64,000 nt of DNA from Streptomyces sp. DG2A-72. GTDB taxonomy: Bacteria; Actinomycetota; Actinomycetes; Streptomycetales; Streptomycetaceae. The stretch spans positions 1 through 64,000 of the forward strand of contig NZ_JASTLC010000001.1 of assembly GCF_030499575.1 (NCBI RefSeq), given 5' to 3'. The position numbers and the translations under genes are program-made. The notes beneath the pieces are model-generated. The model did no database searches and was not told where the DNA came from. It saw only the letters and a list, made by a program, of their open reading frames with translations. Positions 46,360 through 55,548 of the stretch are shown here, piece by piece (positions within the stretch are counted from its first letter, which is position 1; every line of letters begins with the position of its first letter).

Positions 46360-47314
46360 CGCCCGTCAACTCGGCGGAGACGGACCACAAGCGGGCGGCA
46401 TGCGCGGGGTCAATCGCGTAGTCGCGTATGCCCACCCAGGAGTCGTCACCGGGCAGGGCGGGCTCGGCGATGTCGCAGTCCTCGCAATAGACGCCGCCCA
46501 TGCCGTCCAGTAGTTCGGAGGTCGCCGCCCATACCTGGGTTGCCGCGCCCTGCTCGGGGGTCTTGAAGGTATCGCTTACGTTGCCCTTCTCGTCGATCCA
46601 GCCGCGCTCGATCCTCTCTTCCCGGGATGTGTGGCGGACCAGTTCGGTCAGGATCTGACCGGGATGCAGCGCGAACGCCCGCACCCTGGACTCCCGGCCC
46701 AGCGCGTCCAGGTGGACGGCGAACAGCACGTTCGCGGTCTTCGCCTGGCCGTAGGCCGCCCACTTGTCGTACGGACCGTGCTGGAAGTGGATGTCGTCCC
46801 ACCGGATATCCGACAGGTGGTGCCCCCGGGAAGACACGGAGACGACCCGGGCTCCACCCCGCGCGATAGGCGCCCATAGGCGGTTGACGAGCGCAAAGTG
46901 GCCAAGGTGGTTGGTGGCGAACTGCGCCTCCCAGCCCGCCTGGCCGACCCGGGTCTCGGGACAGGCCATGATCCCGGCGTTGTTGACGACGATGTCGATA
47001 TCCCGGCCGGAAGCGAGGAAACGGTCGGCGAAGTCCCGGACGCTGTCCAAGTCAGCGAGGTCCAGTTGGTCCACCTCGGCCCCGTCGATGCTGCCGACCG
47101 CTTTCTCCGCGACCTCCCGTCGGCGGGCCGGGACGACGACCCGTGCCCCGGCGCGGGTGAGCGCGCGGGTGGTCTCCAGGCCGAGGCCCACGTAGCCACC
47201 GGTGACGACGGCGAGCTTGCCGGTCAGGTCGGTGCCGCGCAGGACGTCGTCCCTGGTGCTCCTGGCGCCGAAGCCAGTTCCGATCTTGTGTTGGGGCGTG
47301 GGTGCGTACGTCAT
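46346..47314 (-). CDS. short-chain dehydrogenase/reductase
   Basis: A 322-residue NAD(P)-dependent oxidoreductase of the retinol-dehydrogenase-like SDR group. The cofactor motif is KLAVVTGGYVGLGLETTRAL, followed by NNAGIMACPE, the catalytic Ser in VVSVSSRGHHLSD, and Tyr and Lys in KWAAYGQAKTANVLFAVHLD. The end SVSAELTGVNAF stops at TAG formed at the tip of the IS630 element, so the last residues may differ from the original protein, though all catalytic parts are intact. ATG 47314 begins MTYAPTPQHKIGTGFGARST. No pathway partner is adjacent; the substrate is unknown. Confidence 0.9.
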   Translation of the reverse strand: MTYAPTPQHKIGTGFGARSTRDDVLRGTDLTGKLAVVTGGYVGLGLETTRALTRAGARVVVPARRREVAEKAVGSIDGAEVDQLDLADLDSVRDFADRFLASGRDIDIVVNNAGIMACPETRVGQAGWEAQFATNHLGHFALVNRLWAPIARGGARVVSVSSRGHHLSDIRWDDIHFQHGPYDKWAAYGQAKTANVLFAVHLDALGRESRVRAFALHPGQILTELVRHTSREERIERGWIDEKGNVSDTFKTPEQGAATQVWAATSELLDGMGGVYCEDCDIAEPALPGDDSWVGIRDYAIDPAHAARLWSVSAELTGVNAF

Positions 47315-47401
47315 GTCCCCGGACGCTACGGCTTGGAGGGCGCTCTATCGCAAGGCGTGGCAGCGGCTACGCCTGGAAGCCAGTCCTCGACGCAAGCCGG
47401 C

Positions 47402-48665
47402 TCAGAGCAGATCCTGAGCAGTCTGCTGACTGCCGACCAACACGTCGATTTGCCCGGCCAAGGATGCGAGCCGAGCCACTAGAACGCCCGGAGCGTGCTC
47501 GTGGCGCGCCTGGCGTTCCTGAGCCCGCTTCTTGACCCGGGACATCTTCCTGATCCATAACCTCGCCTCTTGCCACTCACTGTCGGTTAGCCAGTCACCA
47601 GCGGTTTCCACCGCTGAGGCCAGCTCTTCCGTCAACTTCCGCTGCTCGTCAGCAGAGAGATGGAAACGCTGGTCGAGGCGCTGAAGGATGCTCCTGGCCT
47701 GGACCACGGCCGCGCGGCGTGCTCGCCGCTCTTTCCGGGCGCTGTTCGGCTCCTTCTTCGGCTCCTCCTTCTTCGGCGCCTTCTGGGACCTGGGTGTTTC
47801 CTGCGGCTTGGAGCGTTTGCGCTTGGGGCGCGGCGGCGGGGGCAGGGTGAGGGGAGTGAGCACGGTCCGGCCCGAGCCGGCTGCGAGAAGGCCGTCTTGC
47901 TCCCGGAGTGAGGCGCGGGCTGCGGCCAGGACGCGCTGCTCGGAGGCGCTGGCACCGCGGCGGGTAAAGCGAGGTGGCTGTGGGCAGCTGGGAGCGCACG
48001 TCGAAGGCGCGCTTCTCGGTGACCGCCTGGTCGAGTTCGGCGAACACGCGCTGCTGGTAGTCCTCATGGCCGGTCAGCCACGTCCGGGCCTCCTCCACGG
48101 CCTGCTCGGCTTCGGCGCGTGCTGCTCCATCGAGGCTGTCGAGGAACGGGCCGCTGCCGGCGCACAGGCGCCGCACGTGCTCGACAGTGCCAGAGCGCTG
48201 CGCTGCCTCCAAGCCGCGCACGAACCGGATGACGCTCTGCGGCAGTTCCCCGGAGCGGCGTCCGGCCTCGGTCGCCGTGCGGTCGGGAACAGCGGGACGT
48301 TCACGCAGAATCTGCGCGGCGGGCGGGGTGATCAGGCCGTCGTCGGTCCAGGCGCAGTCGCTGAGGGGGACCCACTCGGTGGGACGGGCCAGGCTCTGGG
48401 TGCCGATCCAGACCCGGCGGTCGGCGCCGTCGCTCTCGCACCGTACCCGGTACACGTACGGGCAGCTCGACAGCACGCTCAGATCAGGCACCACGCCGGG
48501 GCCCAGGACGACCGTGCGGCCGCCTGCCCAGTCCGGCGATACCGAGCCGTCCATGTGGACCCTCAAGGAGAGGCCATCTTCGAGGTCCACGTCCAGTAGC
48601 GAGCCGATCGGCTGTGGGAAGGCGAACCGGCCGGCCCGGTCGTGCTCCAGCAGCGACTCGGACAT
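47402..48665 (-). pseudogene. hypothetical coiled-coil-rich protein, one frame break
   Basis: The ATG at 48665 gives MSESLLEHDRAGRFAFPQPI and a beta-rich N-terminal half with VLGPGVVPDLSVLSSCPYVY and VWIGTQSLARPTEWVPLSDC, followed by an alpha-helical part (EQAVEEARTWLTGHEDYQQR). A shift near 47965 continues as SEQRVLAAARASLREQDGLL, then a Lys/Glu/Pro-rich linker KKEEPKKEPNSARKERRARR and helices LQRLDQRFHLSADEQRKLTE and KMSRVKKRAQERQARHEHA, ending QQTAQDLL at 47402. Total length about 420 residues. I recognise no family. A charged linker between two helical parts hints at a structural or nucleic-acid-associated role, but no function is claimed. Confidence 0.6.
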
Positions 48666-48890
48666 CGCCGACTTCACATTCCCTGTCAAGTCATTGTGTT
48701 CAGAGTTTCACCCGACCGATGAAGGTGGACGGGACCCCACAGGAAGCCCGAGGGCTCAGGGCCGTCCGAGCGCGCGATAGGTCCAGCCAGCTCGTTGCCT
48801 GGCGTCGGGGTCGAGCGTGCTGCGTCACGCGGAGTCGCGGAGTCGATGCTCGGCGGGCCAGTCGGCGCGGGGTCGGCGCCGCGCCGAGCC

Positions 48891-49128
48891 TCAGGCTGGG
48901 GCGGCCGGACGGGGTGAAGCCGCTATCGAGCGGGCCCGGTCGTGGACGGCGCGGGCGTGGGGGAAGTCGTCCAGCGCGTGCTGCCAGTCCGCGCAGGCTT
49001 CATCAAGGCGGCCGATCTCCAGCTTCCGCTCGGCGAGCAGCGCGAGGTGGCGCACCCTGCCGCGCCGGTAGACGGAGTGGCGTAGCTGGTTGGCGTCCTC
49101 CAGCGCGGTGACCGCGGCCTGCTTGTCG
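48891..49128 (-). pseudogene. C-terminal fragment of a TPR-type regulator
   Basis: One minus-strand frame reads DKQAAVTALEDANQLRHSVY, RRGRVRHLALLAERKLEIGR and LDEACADWQHALDDFPHARA, ending in TGA at 48891. The LDEACxxWxxALDDFPH pattern is the last tetratricopeptide-like repeat of Streptomyces XRE/TPR regulators that normally exceed 400 residues. There is no start codon or N-terminal part and the sequence before 49130 is unrelated, so this is a truncated remnant. Confidence 0.5.
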
Positions 49129-49369
49129 CTGCTGTTTCCGCTTAGGCGATGCGTCCCGGAGACTGACGCCGGACGTGCGTGTCCTCAGGCCGGTGCGGAA
49201 GTCGTCGGGTGTCAACCGGGCGCATTGACGGGGCGCCCGGCATAAACACTGTCGTGGCCTTCAGCACGGCTTGCGTGCTTGGCTGCGAAGTCCTGCTTAG
49301 TGGTCTGTTCCGGAAGTCCTTCGGGGGTTGACCTCGGAGTCTGTGTTGTGCATGTCGTCTACACCGGGC

Positions 49370-49861
49370 CTACTGCAGATCGAGCAGCATGGTGTCGGCA
49401 TGGTCGCGGCTCTCGACCACCCGGTAGCCCTCCGCGTAGTAGAGCGCGGCAGCAGGATTAGCGCGTTCCACGCTGAGGCTGATGTACTCCAAGCCGTGCT
49501 GTCGGGCGGTGTCGGCCAGCGCCCGCAGCAGCGCACGACCCACACCGCGCCCCCTCCAATCAGCCACAACGCCGATCGCCAGCTCGGGGATGTCGGCATG
49601 GACGAAGCCGTAGGCCGGCTCAGCCTCGGTGAAGAACCTCAGCCATGCCGCACCGACGGCGCGCCCGTCGACCTCGACGGCCACCACACCGAGGTCGGTA
49701 GCACGCGGCCACCCGTTGACGTAGCGCGCAACCTCCGGGGCGGCCAACGTGTCCGCTCGGCTCCGCCCCGGGTGACTGGGCGTGTTCGCCGCCTCAACGA
49801 GCATGTCCTGCAGGAACGATGCGTCAGCAGTCATCGCCGCGCGGATCACGAAATCATTCAT
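49370..49861 (-). CDS. GNAT-family N-acetyltransferase
   Basis: The 163-residue protein starts MNDFVIRAAMTADASFLQDM at ATG 49861. The acetyl-CoA-binding motif A is IGVVADWRGRGVGRALLRAL (R/Q-x-x-G-x-G/A pattern), followed by YISLSVERANPAAALYYAEG and YRVVESRDHADTMLLDLQ, the usual motif B end. Length and order fit a single-domain GNAT enzyme. The substrate could be a small molecule or a protein N-terminus and cannot be inferred. No operon partners lie nearby; both sides hold gene fragments. The gene itself appears intact. Confidence 0.88.
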   Translation of the reverse strand: MNDFVIRAAMTADASFLQDMLVEAANTPSHPGRSRADTLAAPEVARYVNGWPRATDLGVVAVEVDGRAVGAAWLRFFTEAEPAYGFVHADIPELAIGVVADWRGRGVGRALLRALADTARQHGLEYISLSVERANPAAALYYAEGYRVVESRDHADTMLLDLQ

Positions 49862-50027
49862 GGCCTCGAGTGTTGGAGTCGCATGAGGTCCACTGCAACT
49901 GAGTAAACGTTGAAAACCACCGCTGACCGATCAGGCTGCCGCACCGTGATCAATCCTCAGCACTCACCAGTGCTACGCAGTGCTACATGTCAGGTGACGG
50001 CAGCTATACGAGAACTGGGCCGTCTGG

Positions 50028-50160
50028 TCAGATGCCGGGGGCGGTGAGGTGGACCCCGCAGGAGCAGTCGAGGGCGTCTTCGGGGCTGCCGGCAAGGCCG
50101 CCGGTGGGCAGCAGGGAGTCTTCGTAGCGGTCGCTGCTGGCGTAGTAGAGGGCGAGTGTG
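50028..50160 (-). pseudogene. C-terminal scrap of an unknown gene joined to a transposase fragment
   Basis: One frame reads STLALYYASSDRYEDSLLPT, then GGLAGSPEDALDCSCGVHLT and APGI with a stop at 50028. It lies directly after the transposase residues RICVEHT, in another frame, at a sharp junction near 50160. It looks like the end of a separate protein, but I do not recognise the family. Confidence 0.4.
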
Positions 50161-50950
50161 CTCCACGCAGATCCGGCGGGAGGACTGGCGGCGCCGCTGC
50201 TCGCGTCAGGCGTGGTGCTCGCCCAGCGGCGCATCGTCCTTCGGCTTCCTCGGCGGGGCGCTGACCTGGGCAGGGAACTCGTTGGCCAGACCCCGGTAGC
50301 CCTCGTCGACCTCGGCCCTCACCGTCGGGTGCCAGCGGAACTGCTCGGCGATGCCCTCGGTACGCACGGCGGTCTGGTCGTGCATCCGGCCCGGCCTGAC
50401 CGCCCCGCTGAACAGGGTCCGCCCCTGGCCGTCGCTGAACGTGGTGGTCTTGATGGTGTTCTGCTTCTTCTTGCCGTATACGAACGCCTTGCGGCCGGGA
50501 CGGCCTGCGCGCGGGCGGCGGACCTGCACCTCGGTTCCGTCGATCCTCAGCTCAACGCCTTCTGCGTCGGCGTAGGCGAACAGGTCCTCCAGCGTGCGCA
50601 GCCGCATCCCTGGACGGTCGGGGATGGCGAAGCCGCGAGCGGCCAGCAGCGAACGGACCTCGCGGATCGTTCCGGATACGGTGGAGCGGTCCACCCCGTA
50701 CAGCTCGGCCAGCGCCGCGTGCGGCAGTCCCAGCCGTAGGTGGACCAGCGTGGCCAAGAGCCGGTCGGTGAATACCAGGCGCTGCTTGGGCCCCGCGCCA
50801 GCGGCCCGCCGCCGGTTACCGCCGCGGCGCTCGTGGAGCGCCGACTCCCGGGCCGCTTCCCACTTCGGAGCGAGTTCTTCGAGCAACTCGCCGAAGTGTG
50901 CGCGGGAGATGCCGGACAGGGCACGATGGGAACAGGCCGCACGGGCCTAG
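50161..50950 (-). pseudogene. IS5-type (DDE_Tnp_4-like) transposase fragment with internal TGA
   Basis: The frame includes HFGELLEELAPKWEAARESA, VFTDRLLATLVHLRLGLPHA, LYGVDRSTVSGTIREVRSLL (helix-turn-helix), EGVELRIDGTEVQVRRPRAG (first catalytic Asp) and AEVDEGYRGLANEFPAQVSA (second Asp). A TGA at 50206-50208 follows GEHHA, where relatives carry Trp, and the frame continues REQRRRQSSRRICVEHT, containing the Glu region, then breaks off at about 50160. There is no clean start: an in-frame stop precedes ARAACSHRALSGISRA near 50950. The terminal repeats are missing. The element is truncated at the 3' side and inactive. Confidence 0.75.
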
Positions 50951-51025
50951 GCTTGTGTCACAACTTGCCCAACCCGTGCGGCCCTTCTCACGTCACAGCC
51001 CGGCACGAGGCGCGATACTCCACCA

Positions 51026-51550
51026 GTGAAATCGATCTACCGCAGTACGACGGGCCAGGAGCTCATCCGACGCTGGTGCCTCGACCAGCTCGCCGCATGG
51101 CCGGTGCCGCACGAACGGAAGACGGTGACCGCCAAGGGCACACCGACTCACGTGGTCCTCGCCGGCTCTGGCACGACGACGGTCGTGTTCGTCCCGGGCA
51201 CCAACTTCAACGCCGCTGCGTCCCTGCCGCTGGCCACGGCCCTGGTCGCCACCGGCTACCGGGTCCTGCTGATGGACGTCCCCGGCCAGCCCGGTCTCAG
51301 TTCTGGCGAACGTGGTCTCTCCGGCGGCCGGTTGTCCTGGTATGGGGCGTGGCTGAGCGAGGTGATCAAGAAGATCTCGTCGTGGGCTGCCATTTTGTTC
51401 GCTCCGACGCTCGTCGGCACCATCTACGGGATGAACTTCGCGCACATGCCGGAGTTGCGCTGGGTGTTCGAATACCCCTTCGCGATCGTCCTGATGGCGG
51501 TTGTTTGCACCAGTTTGTACGTCATCTTCAAGCGGCGGGACTGGCTCTGA
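51026..51550 (+). CDS. chimeric ORF: alpha/beta hydrolase N-terminus fused to CorA C-terminus
   Basis: A single open frame of 174 residues from GTG 51026. Residues 1-112 (MKSIYRSTTGQELIRRWCLD, VVFVPGTNFNAAASLPLATA, VLLMDVPGQPGLSSGERGLS) are the N-terminal third of an alpha/beta hydrolase and end before its GxSxG nucleophile. Residues 114-174 (KKISSWAAILFAPTLVGTIY, GMNFAHMPELRWVFEYPFAI, VLMAVVCTSLYVIFKRRDWL) are the two C-terminal membrane helices of a CorA-type magnesium channel, with the GMN signature. The join lies near 51365 and is in frame. Neither parent is complete, so this is a deletion-created fusion. A protein could be made but is unlikely to do either job. Confidence 0.85.
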   Translation: MKSIYRSTTGQELIRRWCLDQLAAWPVPHERKTVTAKGTPTHVVLAGSGTTTVVFVPGTNFNAAASLPLATALVATGYRVLLMDVPGQPGLSSGERGLSGGRLSWYGAWLSEVIKKISSWAAILFAPTLVGTIYGMNFAHMPELRWVFEYPFAIVLMAVVCTSLYVIFKRRDWL

Positions 51551-51778
51551 GTAATCGACTCGCGAGTGCTGGCCTACCGGGCTCAGCGGCGCGAACATGG
51601 CTGCCACAGGCACCGTTCAGACCGCTGGGGAGAATCTGGGGAGATTGAAACGCGCCCCGCTTCGGCCGGCCTTCCCCATCGCGAGCACGACGCCTTGATC
51701 ATTCCTTCCGCCCCATTGCCTACCAGGAGCGCTGGCCGACACGGAGAGTGAGCAACCGGCTGGGCAACGAAACGCCGA

Positions 51779-51807
51779 GGAGGGGCGCAGCAGTGCTGCG
51801 CCCCTCC
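51779..51807 (-). terminator. strong hairpin downstream of the integrase stump
   Basis: GGAGGGGCGCAGC at 51779-51791 pairs perfectly with GCTGCGCCCCTCC at 51795-51807 around a three-base loop, 30 bases past the integrase stop on the minus strand. Confidence 0.75.
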
Positions 51808-51836
51808 TGTTCCCACTCCATGGGGAATCGTTTCTT

Positions 51837-52259
51837 CTATGCGGCTGCGGAAGGCCGGTCGAGCAGGGTGTCGATGGCACCGCCCCCCTTCCCGCCGGCC
51901 TCGGGCATGAAGTGGGCGTAGAAGTCCAAGGTGATGGTCGGGCTGGAATGCCCGAGCCACCGCGCAAGGGTGACGACCGATTCTCCCGCTTCGAGGATGA
52001 CCGAGGCGTACGTGTGCCTCAGCACATGGAAGCCGTCTTTGCGGGACGCCTTCCAGCGCTCGCCCTGCTTCCGCATGGGGATCACACCGGCCGCGGCCAG
52101 AGCGGGCTTCCACACGTCGACGTTGAAGATATTCGCCCGGATGGCGTTGCCGTACGTCGTGGTCAGGATGAGCGGGAACTTCTCCCTCTCGCGATCGGGC
52201 TCCGGACCGCCCCACGGCAGTTCCACCTCGACTGCGGGGTACTCCATGAAGTACTCGGC
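51837..52259 (-). pseudogene. phage-type tyrosine integrase, C-terminal stump
   Basis: The frame from the edge of an IS630 element reads AEYFMEYPAVEVELPWGGPE, REKFPLILTTTYGNAIRANI and then the catalytic core of a tyrosine recombinase: FHVLRHTYASVILEAGESV (His and Arg of HxxR), TLARWLGHSSPTITLDFYAH (second His and the Tyr nucleophile). It ends DTLLDRPSAAA at 51837. The N-terminal two thirds, with the arm-binding and first catalytic Arg regions, are missing, and they are not found on the other side of the IS630 element. It was probably the integrase of an integrative element. A strong hairpin terminator follows. Confidence 0.82.
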
Positions 52260-53411
52260 TACTGAGGTTTTCGGATTGGGGTGACGGTGATCTCGGTGGC
52301 GGGTGTATCCCGGTGTCATGCGGTATCCCGATGGGGGTGGCCTGACCGCGAAGCAGCGGGCCCGGCGAGAGCAAGTGCGGTTCGAGGCCGCCGAGTTATT
52401 CACACGCAAGGGGTGGCACCGCCGCAGGTCGCGCTGCGGTTACGGGTCTCGCGCAACTCCGCCTATGCCTGGCATGCCCGCTGGCGGGACGGCGGTGTGG
52501 AGGCACTGCGGAGCAAGGGGCCGTCCGGGTGTCCGTCACGGATGAAGCCCGAGTGGCGTTCATGGCTGGCGGCGGAGCTGGAGAAGGGACCGGCCGCGCA
52601 CGGCTGGACGGAGGACCAGCGTTGGACCCTGGCCCGGGTGGCCACCGTGATCGCCCGGCGCTTCCACGTGCGCTTCAGCCCGGCCCAGACCTGGCGCATC
52701 CTGCGCCAGATGGGCTTCACGGTGCAGGCGCCGGTGCGGCCGGCCGCCGAGCGCGACGAGGAGGCCGTGGCCACGTGGATCAAGGAGACGTGGCCGCGGG
52801 TGGAAAGACGGTGAGGGACCGGGACGCCTGGCTGTGTTTCGTGGACGAAGGGCAGCTGCTGCGGCCGCCGAAGGCGTGCACCTGGTCCCGCCGCGGCCGT
52901 CCGCCCCTGGTCAGGGTCCGGGCGGCCGGCTCGGGTCGCATTTCCATGGCAGGCCTGGTCTGCCGCAAATCTCATCAGCGCACCCGGCTGGTCTTCCGGA
53001 TGCTGGTCCACCATGGCCGCAAGGGTGAGAAGAAGGGCTTTCGGGAGAAGGACTCTGCCTCCTTGCTGGACGCCGCCCACCAGCAGCCCGGCGGCAACAT
53101 CGTGCTGATCTGGGACAACTACAGCCACCACGTCGACGCCACCATGCGCGAGCTGATCGGGAAGCGGCCGTGGCTGACGGTCTTCCGCTTCCCGACATAC
53201 ACCCCCGACCTCAACCCGGCCGAGGGCACATGGGCGCACCTGAAGAAGAGCCTGGGCAACCTCGCCCCGTGCGGTATCGATGACCTCGCCGGGCTGGTCC
53301 GCACCCGCCTCAACGGATGCAGTACCGACCGGACCTATTCGACGGGTTCATCGCCGAGACCGGACTGATCACGCCGCCGCCATGACGTCACCCGAAACGA
53401 AAACCTCAGTA
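52260..53411. mobile_element. IS630-family insertion sequence (second element)
   Basis: Inverted repeats TACTGAGGTTTTCG at 52260 and its complement ending at 53411, with GGGTGACG a few bases further in on both sides. TA lies at both tips. The left flank is an integrase fragment and the right flank the 3' end of the cholesterol oxidase gene, two unrelated genes. Confidence 0.88.
52318..53368 (+). pseudogene. IS630-family transposase, two frame breaks
   Basis: ATG 52318 gives MRYPDGGGLTAKQRARREQV and RFEAAELFTRK. A shift near 52415 leads to GVAPPQVALRLRVSRNSAYA (helix-turn-helix), RSWLAAELEKGPAAHGWTED and TWRILRQMGFTVQAPVRPAA. A second shift near 52810 leads to the catalytic domain: DAWLCFVDEGQLLRPPKACT (first Asp), GGNIVLIWDNYSHHVDATMR (second Asp) and DLNPAEGTWAHLKKSLGNLA (Glu), ending at 53368. 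All DDE residues are present. Some IS630-group elements use frameshifting, but two shifts suggest damage or error. A shortened relative of this element lies at 55549-55745. Confidence 0.85.
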
Positions 53412-55211
53412 GCGCACCAGTTGATCCGTGAAGCCGTTTCCGAAGACCCGGTGGGGATCGAGCCGGTCCAGGATGGAGACGGCTTCGGACCACTGCCCGG
53501 CGCCGTACGAAGCGGGCACCGCGGACTCGATGATCTGCTCGTCGGCCCAGGCTGCCGTATCCGTATAGCCCCAGCCCTTGGACCACTCGACGCGCGTGAG
53601 CGCGTAACCGCCGTCGAAGGTGCTCATGAGAAAGCGCTCCAGTTCCCGGTAGAACTCGTGGGCTCCGGGGGAGGTCGGCTGGGTCAGTACGTCCACCCAC
53701 ACCACGCAGTCGTACTCCGCATGGTCGGGGTGCGGGCGGATGACGGAGAGCAGTGGCGGGCGGGCGCCGGGCGCCGCGGAGTCGTCGGGCTGGTCGAGGC
53801 CGCTGACTCTGATTTCCACCTGCCCGTTGATCGGGAATCTGCCCGCCGCGGCCCAGGCCGCCAGCCGTTGCTGGTAGTAACCGGCGAACTCGGAGACGAC
53901 GCGCTGGACGTCGGCGCGGCGGGTGAGGATCCCGTACCCGTTGGCGGTCTCACGCAGTGTCGTGGGGCGCAAGTAGAACTGGAGGGTGTGCGAGGGGCCC
54001 CACAAGTCCTTCGCGACGGTGGCGGTCAGTCCGGTCGCCGCCACCGTGTACTGCGCGGCGCCGAGAACCGGCGCGAGATGCCAGGAGCCTCCGACGAGCA
54101 GCCCGGACAGTCGGGCGACCGGGGTTGGGACGACGTCGCTGAACGGGTAGTTGTACGGGGCGTGCACCGGCCTGGAGGTGGCCGGGCGCTCGGGGCTGAG
54201 ACTCCACACCTTGAGCCAGGGCCGGTCGGTGAAGGCGAACCAGATCGTCTCCACCCGCCCCGACTCCGCCATGAAATCCGCGAAGGTGTTTCCCCGGGTG
54301 GCGAGGGCGCTGCCCGGGGCGGCGAACAGTTCGTCGGCGGTGAGGTCGACGCGGCTCTGGCAGCGCAGCGGGATGTCCTCGCCGGCCTGGATCTCGGCCT
54401 CCACGATGAGGCCGCGCCCAAGGTGGGTGGCCAGCGCCTCGCACTCCTCGTCGGCTCCTCGGTGGAAGGTCTTCACGACGTAGGCGTCCTGGGCGGAGTC
54501 CCAGACGACGGCGGTGAGGGACAGGACGAGGTTGCTGAGGCTGCCGTAGGTGTGGCCGGGGCGGGCGGACTCGCCGTCCGCGGGGACGCTGGTGCCATGG
54601 GCGTCAATGGCCAGTGTGCCGCCCAGGGTCAACTCCCCGGGGGCGGGAGTGTTGGTGACGCCCAGTCCGTGGTCGGCGAGGAAAGCCATGAGCGTTTCGA
54701 GGGTCACTCCGGCCTGGGCCCGCACCGCGCCGGGGGCGCCGGGGGGCGGGGTGGTGAGTTCCATGCGCGTCAGGTGCTCGGTGGTGTCCAGCAGGAGGAC
54801 CTGTGCGTCGGGCTCGGTGGCCGAAGTAAGGGTCAGCGGAGACCAGTTGTGCGACTTGCCCCGGGCACGCAGCCGCCAGCCGTTTGCATGGGCCCAGTTG
54901 GCGAGGTCGGCGAGGTCCTGCCCCGTGCGGGGCGCGCAGGCCCACAGCCCGCCGTGGGTGATCTCACCGGACCAGTTGATGTAGGGAGAGAGGTAGGGCA
55001 CGAGCCCGGCGGGTAGTTCGGGTGCGGCGCTCGGAACGATGGCGGGCGCCGCTGCGGCAGGGGAGGCCCCGGCTATGGCGGCGCCGAGCGGGATGCCTAA
55101 CGCTCCGGCAGCCGCCGCGGCGCGCAGAACACCACGGCGGGAGAGGACGGAGGGCTCCGAGGGACCCGAGGAGGTGACAGGACGTGAGGAGAACTCCGAT
55201 TGATCAGACAT
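53406..55211 (-). CDS. class II cholesterol oxidase (VAO-type flavoprotein), Tat-exported
   Basis: The enzyme oxidises and isomerises cholesterol to cholest-4-en-3-one using covalently bound FAD and oxygen. The intact 601-residue protein starts MSDQSEFSSRPVTSSGPSEP and has a twin-arginine signal SRRGVLRAAAAAGALGIPLG. The FAD domain includes TGQDLADLANWAHANGWRLR and GKSHNWSP, whose His (residue 121) is the expected site of the covalent flavin bond, and ELTLGGTLAIDAHGTSVP. The substrate domain includes VWSLSPERPATSRPVHAPYN and ends LDPHRVFGNGFTDQLVRY. The stop TGA lies inside the end of the IS630 element, so the last few residues may not be original. It is a substrate for the Tat system. Confidence 0.92.
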   Translation of the reverse strand: MSDQSEFSSRPVTSSGPSEPSVLSRRGVLRAAAAAGALGIPLGAAIAGASPAAAAPAIVPSAAPELPAGLVPYLSPYINWSGEITHGGLWACAPRTGQDLADLANWAHANGWRLRARGKSHNWSPLTLTSATEPDAQVLLLDTTEHLTRMELTTPPPGAPGAVRAQAGVTLETLMAFLADHGLGVTNTPAPGELTLGGTLAIDAHGTSVPADGESARPGHTYGSLSNLVLSLTAVVWDSAQDAYVVKTFHRGADEECEALATHLGRGLIVEAEIQAGEDIPLRCQSRVDLTADELFAAPGSALATRGNTFADFMAESGRVETIWFAFTDRPWLKVWSLSPERPATSRPVHAPYNYPFSDVVPTPVARLSGLLVGGSWHLAPVLGAAQYTVAATGLTATVAKDLWGPSHTLQFYLRPTTLRETANGYGILTRRADVQRVVSEFAGYYQQRLAAWAAAGRFPINGQVEIRVSGLDQPDDSAAPGARPPLLSVIRPHPDHAEYDCVVWVDVLTQPTSPGAHEFYRELERFLMSTFDGGYALTRVEWSKGWGYTDTAAWADEQIIESAVPASYGAGQWSEAVSILDRLDPHRVFGNGFTDQLVRY

Positions 55212-55548
55212 GACTTAAATGTACGGTGAGCCAGCTTGTCACTGACGCTCGATGACATAACCCGCCGAGAACCGGCACTTGGACATCAAACGGCAAGCCG
55301 TACCCGTCCGATCGGTTCGTAGCCGCGCAGTCTGCCTCGTCGCCGCACTGAGTGCGGCGCGTTGGGGGCGGTGAACTTGTCCCGTCTCGCTGTCACGGGA
55401 ATGGCATTTCTCCGCCGCCAAGCCTCAGCGGGAGCGGCACGGCCTCGACAGGACGAACCCGAAGCTGAGGTCGGGCCGTCCTGCTGAGCAAGGAAACCTG
55501 TGTCGTGCCCAGCTGCGGCCGGGCTGGCAGCCCGCTGATGGTCTGCCT
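55212..55548. other. promoter side of the cholesterol oxidase gene, no gene recognised
   Basis: About 335 bases between the oxidase start and an IS630 remnant. The part nearest the start (55212-55330) is less G+C-rich and is the likely promoter. No domain was seen. Confidence 0.4.

Noticed and set aside
53280..55016. 578-codon open frame on the plus strand
   Set aside because: It lies wholly antisense to the well-supported cholesterol oxidase gene and has no domain; long antisense frames are expected at this G+C content.
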